Origin: Owenia fusiformis
Taxonomy: Eukaryota; Annelida; Polychaeta; Sabellida; Oweniidae
Length of the DNA stretch: 60,000 nt
Direction: 5' to 3'
NCBI GenBank assembly: GCA_903813345.2
Contig: CAIIXF020000005.1
Location: 30,571,375 to 30,631,374 of the forward strand
Under the pieces are notes generated by a model. The model saw only the letters and a list, made by a program, of their open reading frames with translations. It did not search any database and had not been told where the DNA came from. A program made the translations under genes and the position numbers. Shown in pieces: positions 20,101 through 33,441 of this stretch (positions within the stretch are counted from its first letter, which is position 1; the number at the start of each line of letters is the position of its first letter).

Positions 20101-23100
20101 AGTATGAATATTGTTTTACATATAACTAAGTAAATATATAAGATTTAAGAGACACTTGAAGCATAGTAACTTTTAATTAATAATATTACCTGAATATGTT
20201 TGACTTCTTTCTGTAAATCCTTCAGCAGTTTGCCATATTCGATTGTCTCAGGTAGCTCAAGCTTCTGACTCTTTATAAACTAAAAACAAAACAAAAACAA
20301 ATCTATACACTGCACGATAAAAGTAGACAGGCTTTAAGTTTACTTTCCTCCTTTGCTAGGCACACTGTAAGTGTTCCAATCTCAAAAATTATTTTCATCA
20401 ATTAATTTGAACTAGATGTATCCTAAAAGTCAATATTAAGAAACAACCATTGTTTAAACTATCATTTACTTGAAAAAATGAAATTTATTATTAAGATGTA
20501 GTCATTGTAGTAATTCAAAGAGTATTTGACAAAATGCAACTTCACATAGGTTCACACATTACAAGGACTGTACAAGGTATTCTACCAAAATATACAATGC
20601 CAAATAAACAATAGAGATCACCATAACCAAAAGTTTACAATAAAACCTGTTAGTCAAACACCCCTTATAGTCAAACACATGTATAAGTCAAACACTGCTT
20701 TTAAATTTGAAAACCTTTAGAGGAAATTATTATCATTGACTTACATGTGGATTCTTTGTGGGCTAAATATCTAAAGGCCCTATATAAAATTTAAACCACT
20801 TTGGCTTTTATTGTAGTCTAACCCAATGTTATCAAAATGTGATACATGGGGCCTTTAAAAGATAAAGATAAATCACATGTTGGACGAAGACAGGTTTTAC
20901 TGTATAACCAGAATCACACTTTACACTTAATTGTCTTGTCGGGCAGAAATTACACTGATTCGCCTAAATTTTACATTTAGACCCTCATCTCCATTGTTTT
21001 AACCCACATGAGATAAGCTGAGTATGCTGAATAATCCAGACCATATTCAAGTTAAATAAATAGACAAGTTCAAAAGTTTTCCTGTGAGGACCACCTTAAT
21101 GGAGTAACTTCAAGACAATAAATGTAAATAATTGACTTATGACACGATAGACTGACGCTGGTATACAAAGGATACATGCAAAGTACATGATAATTCACAA
21201 TCTGAAGAAATGGCTCAAATTGACCAAAACAATGTCCCATTCAGTAACATATTTTCTGAAGTTTTGCGCTTGACTGAGTAGAATAATGTATACTACATAA
21301 ATTTCAAGATGCTTCCAAATTTTTTTTATGTATTTCATTAACATATCTCACAAATGGTTTCCTAGAGTATCCAATTCTATTTTTTCTACTATATCTCAAG
21401 ATGCAATGTAAACAAAGGCCCCACTCTTCTACAGATGGCCAAATCCAATGATGCGTGAAGAAACGCTGCTTTCTACAAGCAGTGAATGCATTTCTAGAAT
21501 TGATGTCAACTAAAGCCTCAGTCACATTTGCTCTACGGTGGCCATAGCTACACAAAATCAATTAGAAGATCTGCATCGTTCTCCTTCTTCCCATATTTTA
21601 TACGACATATTTCTCTCGATTTTGGGAAGCTACAGCCGCCATAAGGTTGACGTAGATGCAATGTGACTGAAGCATTAATGATAATGTCGATTAATGAATA
21701 ATATAATATAAGCCAGGGTACCCTTATAAAAAATTCAACCTTGAAAGTCCGAATTTAAACCGTTTCCACCAATCATTGAATAATGATTGTTTCAACTACC
21801 AAGATCAAAGGAAAAACCATTGTACGATGATAAGCAATCATTGTGCAACCATTGTGTTCAACCAAGCGAAGTCAACTCTTTTTCAACGAATGCGCAACCG
21901 TTTCTATACAATCATTGTAATCTGAAACCATTGTAATCTGCAACCATTTCACATTGAAATGTAAATGGTTGCAATTTGTTTTGTTCAATGATTACATAGT
22001 TCAACCCCTGCAACCATCCTGAATTAGTATCGTTCCAAAAAATTATCATTTTACCTGAATTAAAATTATCTTTAAGTAAGGATTTGAATGTACCTCTATT
22101 AAACAATAGTATATTAGGATATTTTTTCTGCAAGCATACATGCATGTTTATTATAGTAAATAACTTAATTCATGTTAATATGTTTCTTTCTCCAGTACGA
22201 ATTTAGGAATGCGATACCAGACTAGTTTTCCACTCAATGGCATATGATAATTTATGTTCTCTGTCATTAACATTATTTAAACAAATTAAAAGTACCATAT
22301 TTAGTGTTTATTTCCCTTTATCAGATATTGGCAAAATGATGTTAATTATGAAAAGAATTGAGCAAAATTCCAATTTGGTTAAGAAATTGACCAAGACATC
22401 TTAAGATTTCCTTTAAACTTAACAAAATCACAAGATGAGACACAATGGAATTTGTTCATGATCAGACTGATGATCAAACAATACCTATTACATATTGATA
22501 TTCTCATGGGTTTAGACAAATCAGAATGCTTGAACAGCCAATTAAAACGGTTGAACAGCTAATTAAAACGGTTGAACAGCTAATTAAAACGGTTGAACAG
22601 CTAATTAAAATGCTTGACCAGAAATAGGGTTCATATTCCTAGTTTCTGTTATATTTATTTTCATATTGTGTTAGACTATATATATTTTTTATTCTCTATT
22701 TCATGCAGAGGGGGGGGGGGGGGATTTGAAAAGTGTTTTCAGATTTTTGAGGGTTTATTTCTTTATTCAATTACTTTAATAAGTGCTGAGAAATCTCAAA
22801 TAGCAAGTATATGAAACTGCAAATACTATTTTCAGAATTTTTTATTTCATTTTTATTTAGTTTTTTTTACCATGGGCATTCAATAAATTGAAAGTTCATG
22901 GCTTTACTGTATTCACTAGGGCATAGCATTTGTACTGAAACTTGTTTTCAGTTTAAATAATATGTGTCAATGATTAAAAAATAAAAAAAAAACAGGGCTT
23001 ATTTTTCAAAACTCTCAACTTGAAAAAATCTGGAGGAAAATATGGGAAATTTTCTTTGGCAAATTATTTATCAGGTTCTGTGTATGGAATAATTAAATTA

Positions 23101-26100
23101 CATAGGATGCTTCCTTTATAGCAGACTCTAATCAAACTGAGAGTCTCTCTGTTATAAGGTTTGTTTTGCCTTGCCGAATTATTTTTGTTTTGTTTATGGA
23201 TTAATGGATTAATAAAGTTTCTTTAGACACATCCTTCAAAGCAGACTCTTATCAAACTAAAGAGACTGAGTCTTTCTGTAATCAGAATTTTTTAAGTTAT
23301 GCTTATTGACTTAATTATTTAAAACACATCCTGTAATGTCTGATTGCATTTTCTCTATCAAATCAAAAATATCAAATTAATAAAGATTATTTTCTGATTG
23401 AAGGATTTCTTCCTTCCAGACAGATCTTCCCTATTTATAATTGTGATAATTACTCAGCTGAAGGTGAAGTATAAGTGTCTGAATTTGTAAAATTAAAGAC
23501 TTGACCCAATCAAAATTATTTCAAATGTTTTTTGCAATAACTTAAAAAGTAGTGAAGGGATTTTGTAAAAATGATTGTCATGACAGCGAGGGGATTTGCT
23601 ATGCCTTAGCATTGCTGTTATCTAGATAATATACATGTGAGTGGGACAATCACCATCCTTCAAGGTTAGATGGAAATTGGTTCAATATATTTTCATTCAC
23701 AAGACAAGTTTACTAAACTATTTCAATACTTTAAATATCTTTTTGATCAAAAAAATTCTGAAATTCTGACATGTATGCATGAAATACATACATTTGAAAT
23801 ATATATTTTAAAGAGCAATATAATTATTTTATGTTGTATTGAGATAATATTGCCATAGGTTTAAAGGGTTGCATTCGATTGAAACGGTTGCAAGAAATTC
23901 AATCAAAATTGTCAAGCGTTTACAATGGTTACATATGATTGAAACATTTTCAATGAGTTTACAACCAAAATTGTAATGGTTGCATTGTAACGGTTGGCAT
24001 GGTTGCATAAATGATCGGATCAATGATTGTACAATGATTGTGCAACGGTTTAAATTCGGACTTTCAAGGTTGAATTTTTTATAAGGGTGGACTTGAAGAA
24101 TCAAGGTATCTAGAAGCATATTAACATGAGATCTGAAATGGTTTAATGTAATATGGGTTTATATAAACACTACTGGTACTAATGAATATGATAGAACATA
24201 CAAATAAACAGAAAGGGAAACGTTCATCTACAAAATCTACAATTTTTCTAAATTCATGCAACATTTACATCTGTAATAATGTATGTTTGTAGTTATAATT
24301 TCAAATATGCATGAAATTAGAAAAATAATGAGTTTGGGGCAGTTACAGGCTCAAGGTGCCTAAATGTGAAAACACTCACTAATTTCTTCTTGCTCTAATG
24401 AAGAAAAGAAAAGTTTCATTTAATCAATATACTAGTAAATGTACAGTGTAATGCTCATACACTATGTAGTAATAGACATTCATGTGCACATCCTCAAAAT
24501 GTTAGTTAATCTGGAATCCAATAAATAGGCATCGTTGCCAGAAATGCATTCTGATATTGACCTAACATTTATAACATACAGAGTGTCCTAGAAATTATTT
24601 CAATGATATAATTCACAGTAATATAATTCCTCTCACTCTAGGATGGGCCCAGAAAATTTGTCGGGCCCAAAAATTATATAGGGCCTCGATTAGTGGGCTT
24701 TTTTGGCATTACTGTTAGGCCTTATTTCTTATTTTATTTTTTGGACTTGAAATGTGTCCCCTGTTAGATTCTGGATCCTCCAGTGCCTCCTATCCATTTT
24801 TGGGTAAGTATAAATATATAGTATCATCAACAACTTCCAGACACCCTGTATTTCAGATATATAGAGCTTAAAGTTACACATTATATTCTAGTAAGCAACA
24901 CATAATGTGCTAAAAAATGTTGTTGTAATAAAAAGATGCATTCATATTCAATATATAAATGAAGTTATTACACCATGCTCGCAAAATGAACAATTTTGAG
25001 CAAATCAAGTTTACGGTAAATGCCACATAAAAGCTAATTATAAATCATTTTACATTGTATAATTTTAAATTATACATGATACTGATCGCTAAAAACAAAT
25101 TCCATAGTAGTTTTAAGTAACTGACACCCCCTTGCTACTCTCCCCTCCATATGTTTGAAAACATAAAGTTCAAAAGGTGGTTCCAAAATTAATGGAGGGG
25201 AGTTTACACTTATACTAATATAATATATATTTTTTGTTGGGAATCCCCATTAACTAAACTTATTTGACTTTATATTAGACCTTCCATTAGTGATAACAAG
25301 GTATCTCATAAAAATATCAATATACATTTTCCATACTTTTAGAACATTCTGAACTTATTGTGTATAAACATGAATAAAAGACAATAAAAATGTCAATATA
25401 CAAGTAAATCACTGTCTATTAGATCAATGACTCAATCAGTAATTTCAAAAGTATATACTGACATTTTCTTGTATCATATTCAGATGACTTGTCTCAACAC
25501 TGAGTTACAGAATGTGCTACAACGATGGAAATGTACATTAATTTTTCTGAAGAGAAGGATCTGCTTCTTTGTCGCAGTTACAAGCAAATCTTATTTCAAG
25601 CTAATACATGCATAGTCTCTTATACACTTACTTCTTTTCTTTGTGTCCATATCTTGAGCATTTGTGTAAGGGCTTTAGCACCATTTAATATATGTGGCAA
25701 GGGTTGGCTGTTTTCATCTGAGTGATCTACAATATCATGACAATATTTAAAGGGTTCAACAGTGTCAAGATATAGGGACAGAAAATATTGACATTTTAAA
25801 AGTACCGTACAATATTTTTTGTCCCTATATCGTGACATATATAAAAGGGTTTAGAAAAAGAGAAAGGTTTTCTACTCTCTGAATACTATAAAAGGAGTGG
25901 TATTTTTCAGAGGTCACAAAGCAGTGCTTGCCATTTGACAAGAATATGGTTTACCTTAATCATTGAACTAGCCTATATCTTTAACACAGGAAGATTAATT
26001 GTCAGTGGGTAAATGTATTTAAAATTCATTTTCTTATGCCTATATAACTTCTTGTACAAAATTGTCCAATCAATTTGGCATTTTATAGAGACAATTGACC

Positions 26101-29100
26101 AAGTAGGGTTGGGAGGTCAATTCAAGGTCAACATTATTTCTCTGCCACATATTTCTCAGACAATAGCCCTGAATTTGCATGTACATTTGATATTCAGTTT
26201 TGAAAAGATCAGAACAAGTCCATTGATGTAAAATGTTACACTAATAATATTGTTTAAATGTCTTACCATGTAATATATCTAGCACATGTTTCGCTGCATA
26301 CCAGTTCATAGGTTCAAACAAAGGAAAGAGATATTTTTCTTCTGTTTTAACTCGCTTCTCCAACTCATATACTCTGGAAAGGTTCAATGGAAACATTGAG
26401 TTTTAAACAATTGATTTTTTGTGAAAAAAAAGTGTATTATCTAATTTCTATTCAAAAATAGTTTTGTACCTTATTTTCTTCTTTATAAAGATTCACAAAT
26501 AAATCAAAACAAAAATGTACTTAAATTTCCCTTTTCCGAAAGCCTTAATATATAATACAATTTAGGGCACTTACTGCAATTGTAGATCTATACTATAACT
26601 ATGTAAGAAGTTCCCACCAAAAACCAATGAATCAATAGGTGTCAGCACCGCATGGATCCATCCTGTGGGTATGAATACTGTTTGACCTTGACGCACGACA
26701 CATTTGTAGCACATGTCAACCATGTCACCAAAGAATGTCTCACTCTGATTGGGGGACGAGACCCAGTTCTCGTAGAGTTCTAGATTAGTGGGTGTTGGAC
26801 GGACAAAATAGAAAACTTTCTCTCCCTGGAATGTGGATATGGCATCTGGTATGAATGAATATTAATAGCATAGAAATTCATCAAAGTTTTATCATAATAT
26901 TTAATCATATGGAGGAATCTCATGAAGCTCCCTAAGAATAAGATTGACTGAATGACAACTACACACTACTTAAGTTGAAGTTTGCGACTTTTCTATAAAC
27001 ACAGTATTGATTTTCTTTAGGAATATGAAATTTGGAAAAATGCAGAATTTTGTGCTAACCCATAATACATGATACCAGACAGAGGTACCACCGAAGTCTA
27101 TGTGGAAATCTGTAAAGCTATCTTTAACCCCCATTAGACAATACTTGTGAACATCAGGCTGTCGAGAGGTTTTCTCATCTGGTACGTTATCAGGCCATAC
27201 AGTGTTTGCCCAGCTCAACTGGCGAACTATTGCAGGTGGCACCACTACCTTGGACAGCCTAAAATAATGTATGCAAAGGCGGCATATTACTGAGTATCAC
27301 CAATGAAGGGAGGGAAGGGAGTTATTTGACTATATTGCTTTTTTCATTGTTTTGCAATACAAAATTAGGGAACAACAATCGCCAACCGCCAATCGCCATC
27401 ACAAAAACCATAACAATATGTCACCACTTTTTGGAGGTGACATGATAAAAAATAATAAATTCTTTTAATTGTAACCATTTTCGAGCATATTCATTTCATT
27501 ATACATAGAATGGATCCTCAAATAATAAAAAAATAATTGATCAAGACAGCCACTTCAAGATTTGGTTGAAAAATGGTATTTGATAACATTCCCTGTTACA
27601 TAACCACTGTAAACTTACTTTGTTTTTGAGAACTCCAGACTGATGACATTGTATATTTTACTTCTATTCGGACTGTTGAAATATTCTGTCCAGTTCCTCA
27701 TCAACATCTTGTAATCTTCTTGCTTCCCTACGTCTATCACATCTATCTCCAACATAGAACCTGAATAAGATAATTCAGAATACAATCAGCCATTCTTTGA
27801 CTGTTTATTATTTAAACAATTCATGTTTATCAATGAAGTAACAGGATCTGAGTTTAACTCTTAGAACAAATTGCTATATTCAGGTATTGGGGTACTTGCT
27901 TCCACTAGAACCAAACCCTGGCTCAAAAATGAAAGGGGAGACTAACATCAAAATGTTTTTTATATTAAAGAAATTGGATGTGGAGATGTGATAATTGGGC
28001 AATCAGAACTAAAGAAAGCAATGACTCAATAAGGTGTGATTAATAAACCTTTTCAATTAACACTTTCAATATAAATTAGATATATTTCATATTATATGTA
28101 TATGGAACCTTGAAGTAGACTGGTAGCTCAATAGACTACAAAGATAAATATTCCTCATATAAAGTACTGAGTGGAATGTGTATGAAATGGTGAATGGTGA
28201 CAGGTACACCCAAAATCTACACACTGAAATCACGGTACAATACAGTACATGAAGAGTATGAAACCATACTGTACCATTTGAGTATGGTGCCATACAGTGT
28301 TCATGGTAACGTATAGTACTGTTTTAGTCTACAGTACCGTACATTACCATATTTCATGGTACTGCATGGTGTCTGTTGAAAATAGGCTATGTATCTATAT
28401 GATTTCTCATTGAAACACTCACCCACATGGTTCTCCACATCTTGTATTGCGAAACTAGGTGGTGGAAGGGACATGCCAAGGCCCTCTTTCTTGTGCACCA
28501 GGATAGGAATATCAAAGCCATTCTCGTCAAAGAACTCTGTATTCAATTGGCTGCCATGAAGCTGTAGGATTGGCAAATCATATGCACTGAAAGAATCATA
28601 GAGGAATCATGCAATAGGTGTGAATGTCTAAGTGAATAATGTAATGATAGAGCTTAAATATCCATAAAAAAGTGTACATATAGGTCAAAAACATCTTATT
28701 GCTTCCTATATACACCTAGTCATGAGAAAGATGGTCTCACTACATAATAGTTTTTTTTAATCCTGTTATAGACCGAAAAAGCTGTTTCTTTTGGAACACT
28801 ATACTTCAGTAGACAGGCATGAGGCTGACTGGTAAACTGCTTCATCAAAATCTGTCCAAAGGAAGTAATAAACCTCCCTTATCCTATTTTCCACACCTAA
28901 TTTTAGGTCCTGACTTTATCCCTGAAAGTTCATCCTTTTGACATGGTATTTACTGATTTTAAGAGGGTGATTTTCAACAAGGGAGAACACTTAACATGTA
29001 TACACTAAGAGATATATCAAGATAAAATGTTCACTATAGGCATAGCCAGGGGGGAGGGGGCATGAACCATTAGAATAAATAGAAGAAAAAAAAGAGTTTT

Positions 29101-31488
29101 AAATTTTTTTTTTATTTCAAGCTTCGAGCTCAAAGTGAAGGAAGCTGCATTCATTTTTGTAAAATTCAAAATGAGTCTGTTTTTTGGCTTGTTTGTAAGT
29201 TATGCCATGATTGCACCCCACCCATGACTGAAAGCTGGCTACGCCTCTGTGTAGCTGTTCCTTGTTGCTACTGTACCTTGGAAAATTCCTGTGTTTGAGT
29301 TCTTTGATGAACATAATGGTTCCTGTCTGGATTGCTTTAGAGATGTTGACATCAGATTCAGAGTAGTCATGACGATGCCAGTTTCTTCTCTTCTTTACTA
29401 GAGAAATAAACAGTTTAAATTTAAGTATTTAAAATGAAGACAATACACTTTAAATGAACACAGGCATGGATCACACTTTCAATGTGAAAATTCATTTTTA
29501 GAATGATAAAACAATCTGAAATTTATGATACTGAATGGCAATTTTAAATATTGATCTGGTCCTTAATGGTAATAAGGCATTAGCTTTGGGGGAGGGGGGG
29601 GGGGGGGCTGTAGCCTCTTTACAATTAACCAGAATATTAATATTTTCCCCAATAACCTGGCCATGGAATTCCTTTTCTCTCTTTTAAAGCCATATGTATA
29701 TATTTGGTTTTATATCAAGGCTCTGGTCATACATATACTATACTTATTACTACACAGTATTACTTATTACCCTTTGCATTCATTTGACTAAGCTCTTTGA
29801 AAAGATAGCTTCATCTAGACTCTAGGCTCTATAGATTTAAAAGAAACCTCTTAAACTCCTGTCTAACTTATTCGAGGTTAGTTTAGACTAAAATCTGCAC
29901 TCAGGGGCAGACATTGAAAATGGGAAAGACAACACAAAGTAGGCCTATATTGCACATTGTACTTACAGACAAGTGGTCCATGTATACCCTGACATGTAGG
30001 GCAGTGATAGGATTCAATATCAGCAGCCTGTCTCTCTGCAACTCCCACACACCTGAAAAAAAGAAATTGTGAAATTTAACATGTTTTAGTTACTTCTCAT
30101 AAGAGCTAGAGTTCACCAAAACTCTTCAAATTAGAAAATTAACATGCTCTAGAAAGCCAATGATATTATCTGAATATCTCAAGTCAGCAAATCATGGCAC
30201 AGTATCATTTATTAAAGAAATATAGACCAAAGAGCAGGTATTACATGTATATCGACGACTAAATACATCAGGGCTAGGCTTCGGGAGTGAGGGGTTTGAA
30301 AGCTTTTGTGCCAAGCTATAAGGTATTTATTATTCAATATAATACCTGATCTGAGGTCTATATAACAATATGAACTTGAAAACTCACAAAATTTTTTGGA
30401 ATATTCATTATGGCCTGCTTGTTCTACGGCCCGCCATTATGACGCCACATATTACCAGGTGTTGTATCAATGAATAAATACCGGGTGAAATATTGACTTT
30501 ATTCACAGGTTATAGTTTATAGGGCGTGAATAAGTCATGTTCGAATTTACTTTCAAAGTCACATTCAAAATTCATAAAGTGTAGTATGAACAACATGTGC
30601 CCCCTGGGGAGAGATTTATTTGCACCCCTGCATTCTATTTCCCACTGAAGGACCTGTGGTATGGACTAAAGACTTGTCCATACTAATGGAAATTGGGTGG
30701 TACTATTGGGGCGTCAACTAAATTTTGATTGGTCAGTGTAAAAATCCATTAGTATTTGATTGGATGATAAGATGACAGGTACGAAAAACTGAGTTGACGG
30801 GTAACAGAAAATGAAATTAGAGCACTCAAACTGAGGTGAAGAAGGAAGTATTGACCGAAATTTAAAACCATCCCCCCACTCAGGGGGATAGTTTTCAGCG
30901 ATTCTATTTTTATATTCCATGTAGACGAATGGGCCTATGGGAATGAGATGACGGGTGATATGCGTGTACTGATGCTGAACTGACTTGATAGGCAGCTTCG
31001 GTATTTTCCAGAAATGTACAAAAGTGCCTTTATGGGAATCTTTAATTTAATTTTTTTCTGAGTTATGGGAATAAAAACATAAAAATGATGGATAATTTTG
31101 AGATTTTTCACAATTGAATTACAACTTATAATTATGCCTAGTTTCATGGAAATTACAGTGCTAAAGTTATATTATATGAATAAATGTTATATTATAATAA
31201 AATTCAGTATGTAACTCTACTGGCATGGGTGTCCTCTTATTGGTACTGTTCTTTATTGTAAAAAAATGCATTCTTTGCACCTAAAAATTGGGTCAAAAAT
31301 GTTTACATGTGGATAATAAATCGACCGCAATTTCAGCACTATACACTCTAAATATATGTTCAGATAAATCTAGAAATACAATACCTTCCGTGGAACCAAT
31401 CCTTGCATGATTCACATTCGATCATGAACTGTGTTTTGTCATAAGGTTTCCGGCATAAACAATACAAGGTCTCCTCTGCAGACGCCAT
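16182..31488 (-). CDS. KDM7: KDM7/PHF8-family histone lysine demethylase (PHD + JmjC), 14 exons
   Basis: Exons in reading order: 31488-31385, 30052-29967, 29397-29277, 28586-28423, 27760-27619, 27258-27060, 26825-26575, 26373-26267, 25726-25632, 20279-20190, 19893-19732, 18737-18498, 17129-16828, 16404-16182. Phases agree at every junction, giving about 761 residues. The N-terminal PHD finger ([20 protein letters not shown]...DWFHGRC...YHCPTC, residues 8-60) binds H3K4me3 in relatives. The JmjC domain has the Fe(II) ligands in FHID (H258, D260) and GWIH (H330), and 2-oxoglutarate contacts T255, Y268 and K275, all conserved, so demethylation of H3K9/K27me2 or H4K20me1 is expected. The C-terminus is Lys/Glu- and Ser/Pro-rich (nuclear). 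W272 replaces the usual basic residue before GEK. Intron 9 (5.35 kb) holds transposons. The 3' end is uncertain. Confidence 0.93.
17245..17395. repeat. Second copy of the CTAGCCAAATTGTCA interspersed repeat
   Basis: GCTCGCTAGCCAAATTGTCA, then AAGAAAGTGTAAAATGC and CTACTTTTTGAGCTATAGTA match the repeat in SRCR intron 5 near 9985-10190. It lies in KDM7 intron 12. Confidence 0.65.
19074..19321. mobile_element. MITE family copy 1 (CATCCTC...GGATG type)
   Basis: About 248 bp with imperfect terminal inverted repeats (CATCCTCT...TCCAGAAT... and inverse) and TTATAGCAGG/CCTGCGATAA subterminal inversions. GTGATAAAT occurs immediately on both sides (19065-19073 and 19322-19330), a possible 9-bp target duplication of Mutator type. 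A second copy is at 34724-34945. Confidence 0.7.
20638..20902. mobile_element. Pogo/Tigger-like MITE
   Basis: The termini CAATAAAACCTGT and ACAGGTTTTACTG are inverted repeats flanked by TA on both sides. The CAGTAAAACCT terminus is typical of pogo/Tigger elements. The 265-bp body, with several AGTCAAACAC words, has no ORF. It lies in KDM7 intron 9. Confidence 0.7.
21720..24088. mobile_element. 2.4-kb element with 45-bp terminal inverted repeats
   Basis: The ends read ACCCTTATAAAAAATTCAAC then CTTGAAAGTCCGAATTTAAA, and the exact inverse occurs at 24044-24088. Within about 250 bp of each end, words such as CAACCATTGTA, CAATCATTGT and their complements recur densely, as subterminal transposase sites do. 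No transposase is recognisable and no clear target duplication was found, so the superfamily is open. It contains a small tandem repeat at 22532-22615 and lies in KDM7 intron 9. Confidence 0.75.
22532..22615. repeat. 21-bp tandem repeat, 4 copies
   Basis: Units of GGTTGAACAGCTAATTAAAAC repeated about four times with one or two substitutions, inside the 2.4-kb inverted-repeat element. Confidence 0.9.
27418..27443. repeat. Short hairpin GTCACCACTTTTTGGAGGTGAC
   Basis: TATGTCACCACTTTTTGGAG then GTGACATGA forms a hairpin; its near-exact inverse lies at 49933-49960. These look like terminal hairpins of one dispersed family. Confidence 0.5.
29036..29248. mobile_element. MITE with GGCRTAGCCAG termini
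   Basis: AGGCATAGCCAGGGGGGAG at the left and GCTGGCTACGCCTCTG at the right are imperfect inverted repeats about 200 bp apart. Such GGCGTAGCCAG termini are common in non-autonomous elements. No ORF or clear target duplication is seen. It is in KDM7 intron 3. Confidence 0.45.
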
Positions 31489-33441
31489 TATGGAGAAGTG
31501 GCTCAATACAACTACTGACATCTATAAAGATGATTGCACGCAATAAAGTGCTGCCATCTTTGAATGAATTCAATATGTCTTTTACTACAACAATGCTTTT
31601 TGAAATTAATTACTTGAATTAAAAGAAGTTAGTTACTTCTGAAGCTGTAGTCTAAATTTAATGAATTTTATTTATTGTTATATTATATATTTGCTGTAAA
31701 TGGGAAATGGACTTAAGAGTCTAACCTCTTGCAAATTATTTACAACTGGGGCAGATGAGTGCGTTGATGAGTGCGTTGATAATTATCACATGGCCTATAT
31801 TTTTATCAATGTATTTTATTTTAATGTTTCACTGTTATATATAGACTGGTTATACCAAATTAGTTGACAGGAAATGAGAGAATGATGCACCTGGAACCAT
31901 AAATGTGATCCTAGCTATATTATAAGATAAACATTTTCAAATTAAATTGGTACAATTCAAAATTCGAAGGATGGCCATTACATCGATAATGTGTAAATTT
32001 TTCAGAATTTTTTGATGACTGGTTTTATAGAAAAATGTGTTCAATTGAGTTCACCATATCGCTACCAATCCTTTGAGGCTAGTACCAGTTTTTGGAAGTG
32101 GAGCTAAGATGTTGCAAAAATAAATGAACAAAATAAAATATGATGTGAGCAGTTTTATTCTTTTCTTATATTATGTTTATATATATAAACTTATACTATA
32201 CTGTAATATCTAATAATGTATGCTCTTTTTTATACATTTTCCACATTGTCAATAAGTTTTGGCAATTATACATAAAAAAGGGTAGGTCTACATACTTGAA
32301 TCCTGTGTTATCAATCCATATTATCAGTGTTCTCCCTTGAATTTTTTCTCAAGTGGGCGCAAAATTCTTGATTTCACAGTTTACGCCTTTGGCAAAGATA
32401 TGCCTATTTTTCATGATTTTTCTCATTTTCAAGTGTGTACAAATGGATTCTCAGTACGGTGCAATCCTATCTTTAATGGATTCTCAGTAGGGTGCAAGCC
32501 TATCTTTAAAATCTCATGTGGGTGCTGCACCCACTTGCTTTAATGCTGGGGAGATCACTGTGGATATAGTATCTAGTACATGAATCACAGACTATGATTT
32601 CATTTTTCATAGTGTACATGTAAAACCCTGGATCAAATGGTCTCATACTAACTGGTGCTGTGTCCATATAAAACCAAATGTGAACATACCTTATTTAAAG
32701 GGCAACAAAGGAAAGACAAGGTCATTTTTCTTGAGGAACGCAAGTACAATTTTGCTTTCAAGATTCATTGTCCTGTCAGAGATTTCTGACATTATTTCAT
32801 GAAAATGATTTGAATTTTAGTTTATTTGACAATATTTTTTTAAATAGGTTATCATGCCTTTTTTAATTCTAATAAATATGGACTTTTTTTGCATCTGCAA
32901 CATTTGTTTAGGTTTTTCAATTTTTTCTTTATCTTATTTTGGATCACAATGTGCAGATTGGCATGTTTGTTGGAATGATTGTGAACAACATTTTACAGTC
33001 TCTATCATTTGTTGCCTCTTTAACTTAAGGCCAGAGTGCATGTCAGAATTTTTTTGCAATTTTGAAAAGTAAACCACTGAATATTCCAGTAATTCAAACA
33101 TTCTGAAGAATTATCAACCCTCAATAAATAGTCTAGGTACACTAATGCATCTTTTGGAGAGGTATTGTCCTCCCAGTATTTCTCGTGTGTGATTTTTTTC
33201 GCGCAAGTCACGATTGTGGTTCAATCACAATAAATAATAATTGTAAACATAATCCAAATATGGCTTTAGTTCGGATATACATTTAATTACAATACATGTA
33301 CATAAGGTAAATTAGTTTACAAACCTTCAGGATTCAGAGAATAAAGAACTCTGCAAAGTTTGATTAAGTATTTTGTTTAGTTGATTAGATTACATCACTT
33401 AAGACTGTTGTAATAATTTTGTAAAATCCTAATTAATCAAT
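31489..33441. other. Intergenic between KDM7 and WASHC1
   Basis: This must hold the KDM7 promoter and 5' UTR (right of 31488) and the WASHC1 3' UTR (left of 33442). The only structured item seen is the MITE at 32325-32560. The ORFs present lack splice borders or recognisable products. Confidence 0.5.
32325..32560 (+). mobile_element. CAGTGWTCTCC MITE, copy A
   Basis: It begins CAGTGTTCTCCC and ends GGGGAGATCACTG. The body carries TTTCTCAAGTGGGCGCAAAA and GTGGGTGCTGCACCCACTTG. It is the same family as 49073-49256 and 52617-52819. It has no coding capacity and the target duplication is unclear here. Confidence 0.75.

Noticed and set aside
29580-29610. Poly-G tract as a regulatory G-quadruplex (also 22709-22722)
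   Set aside because: Simple G runs in KDM7 introns without flanking conservation; no basis to claim function.
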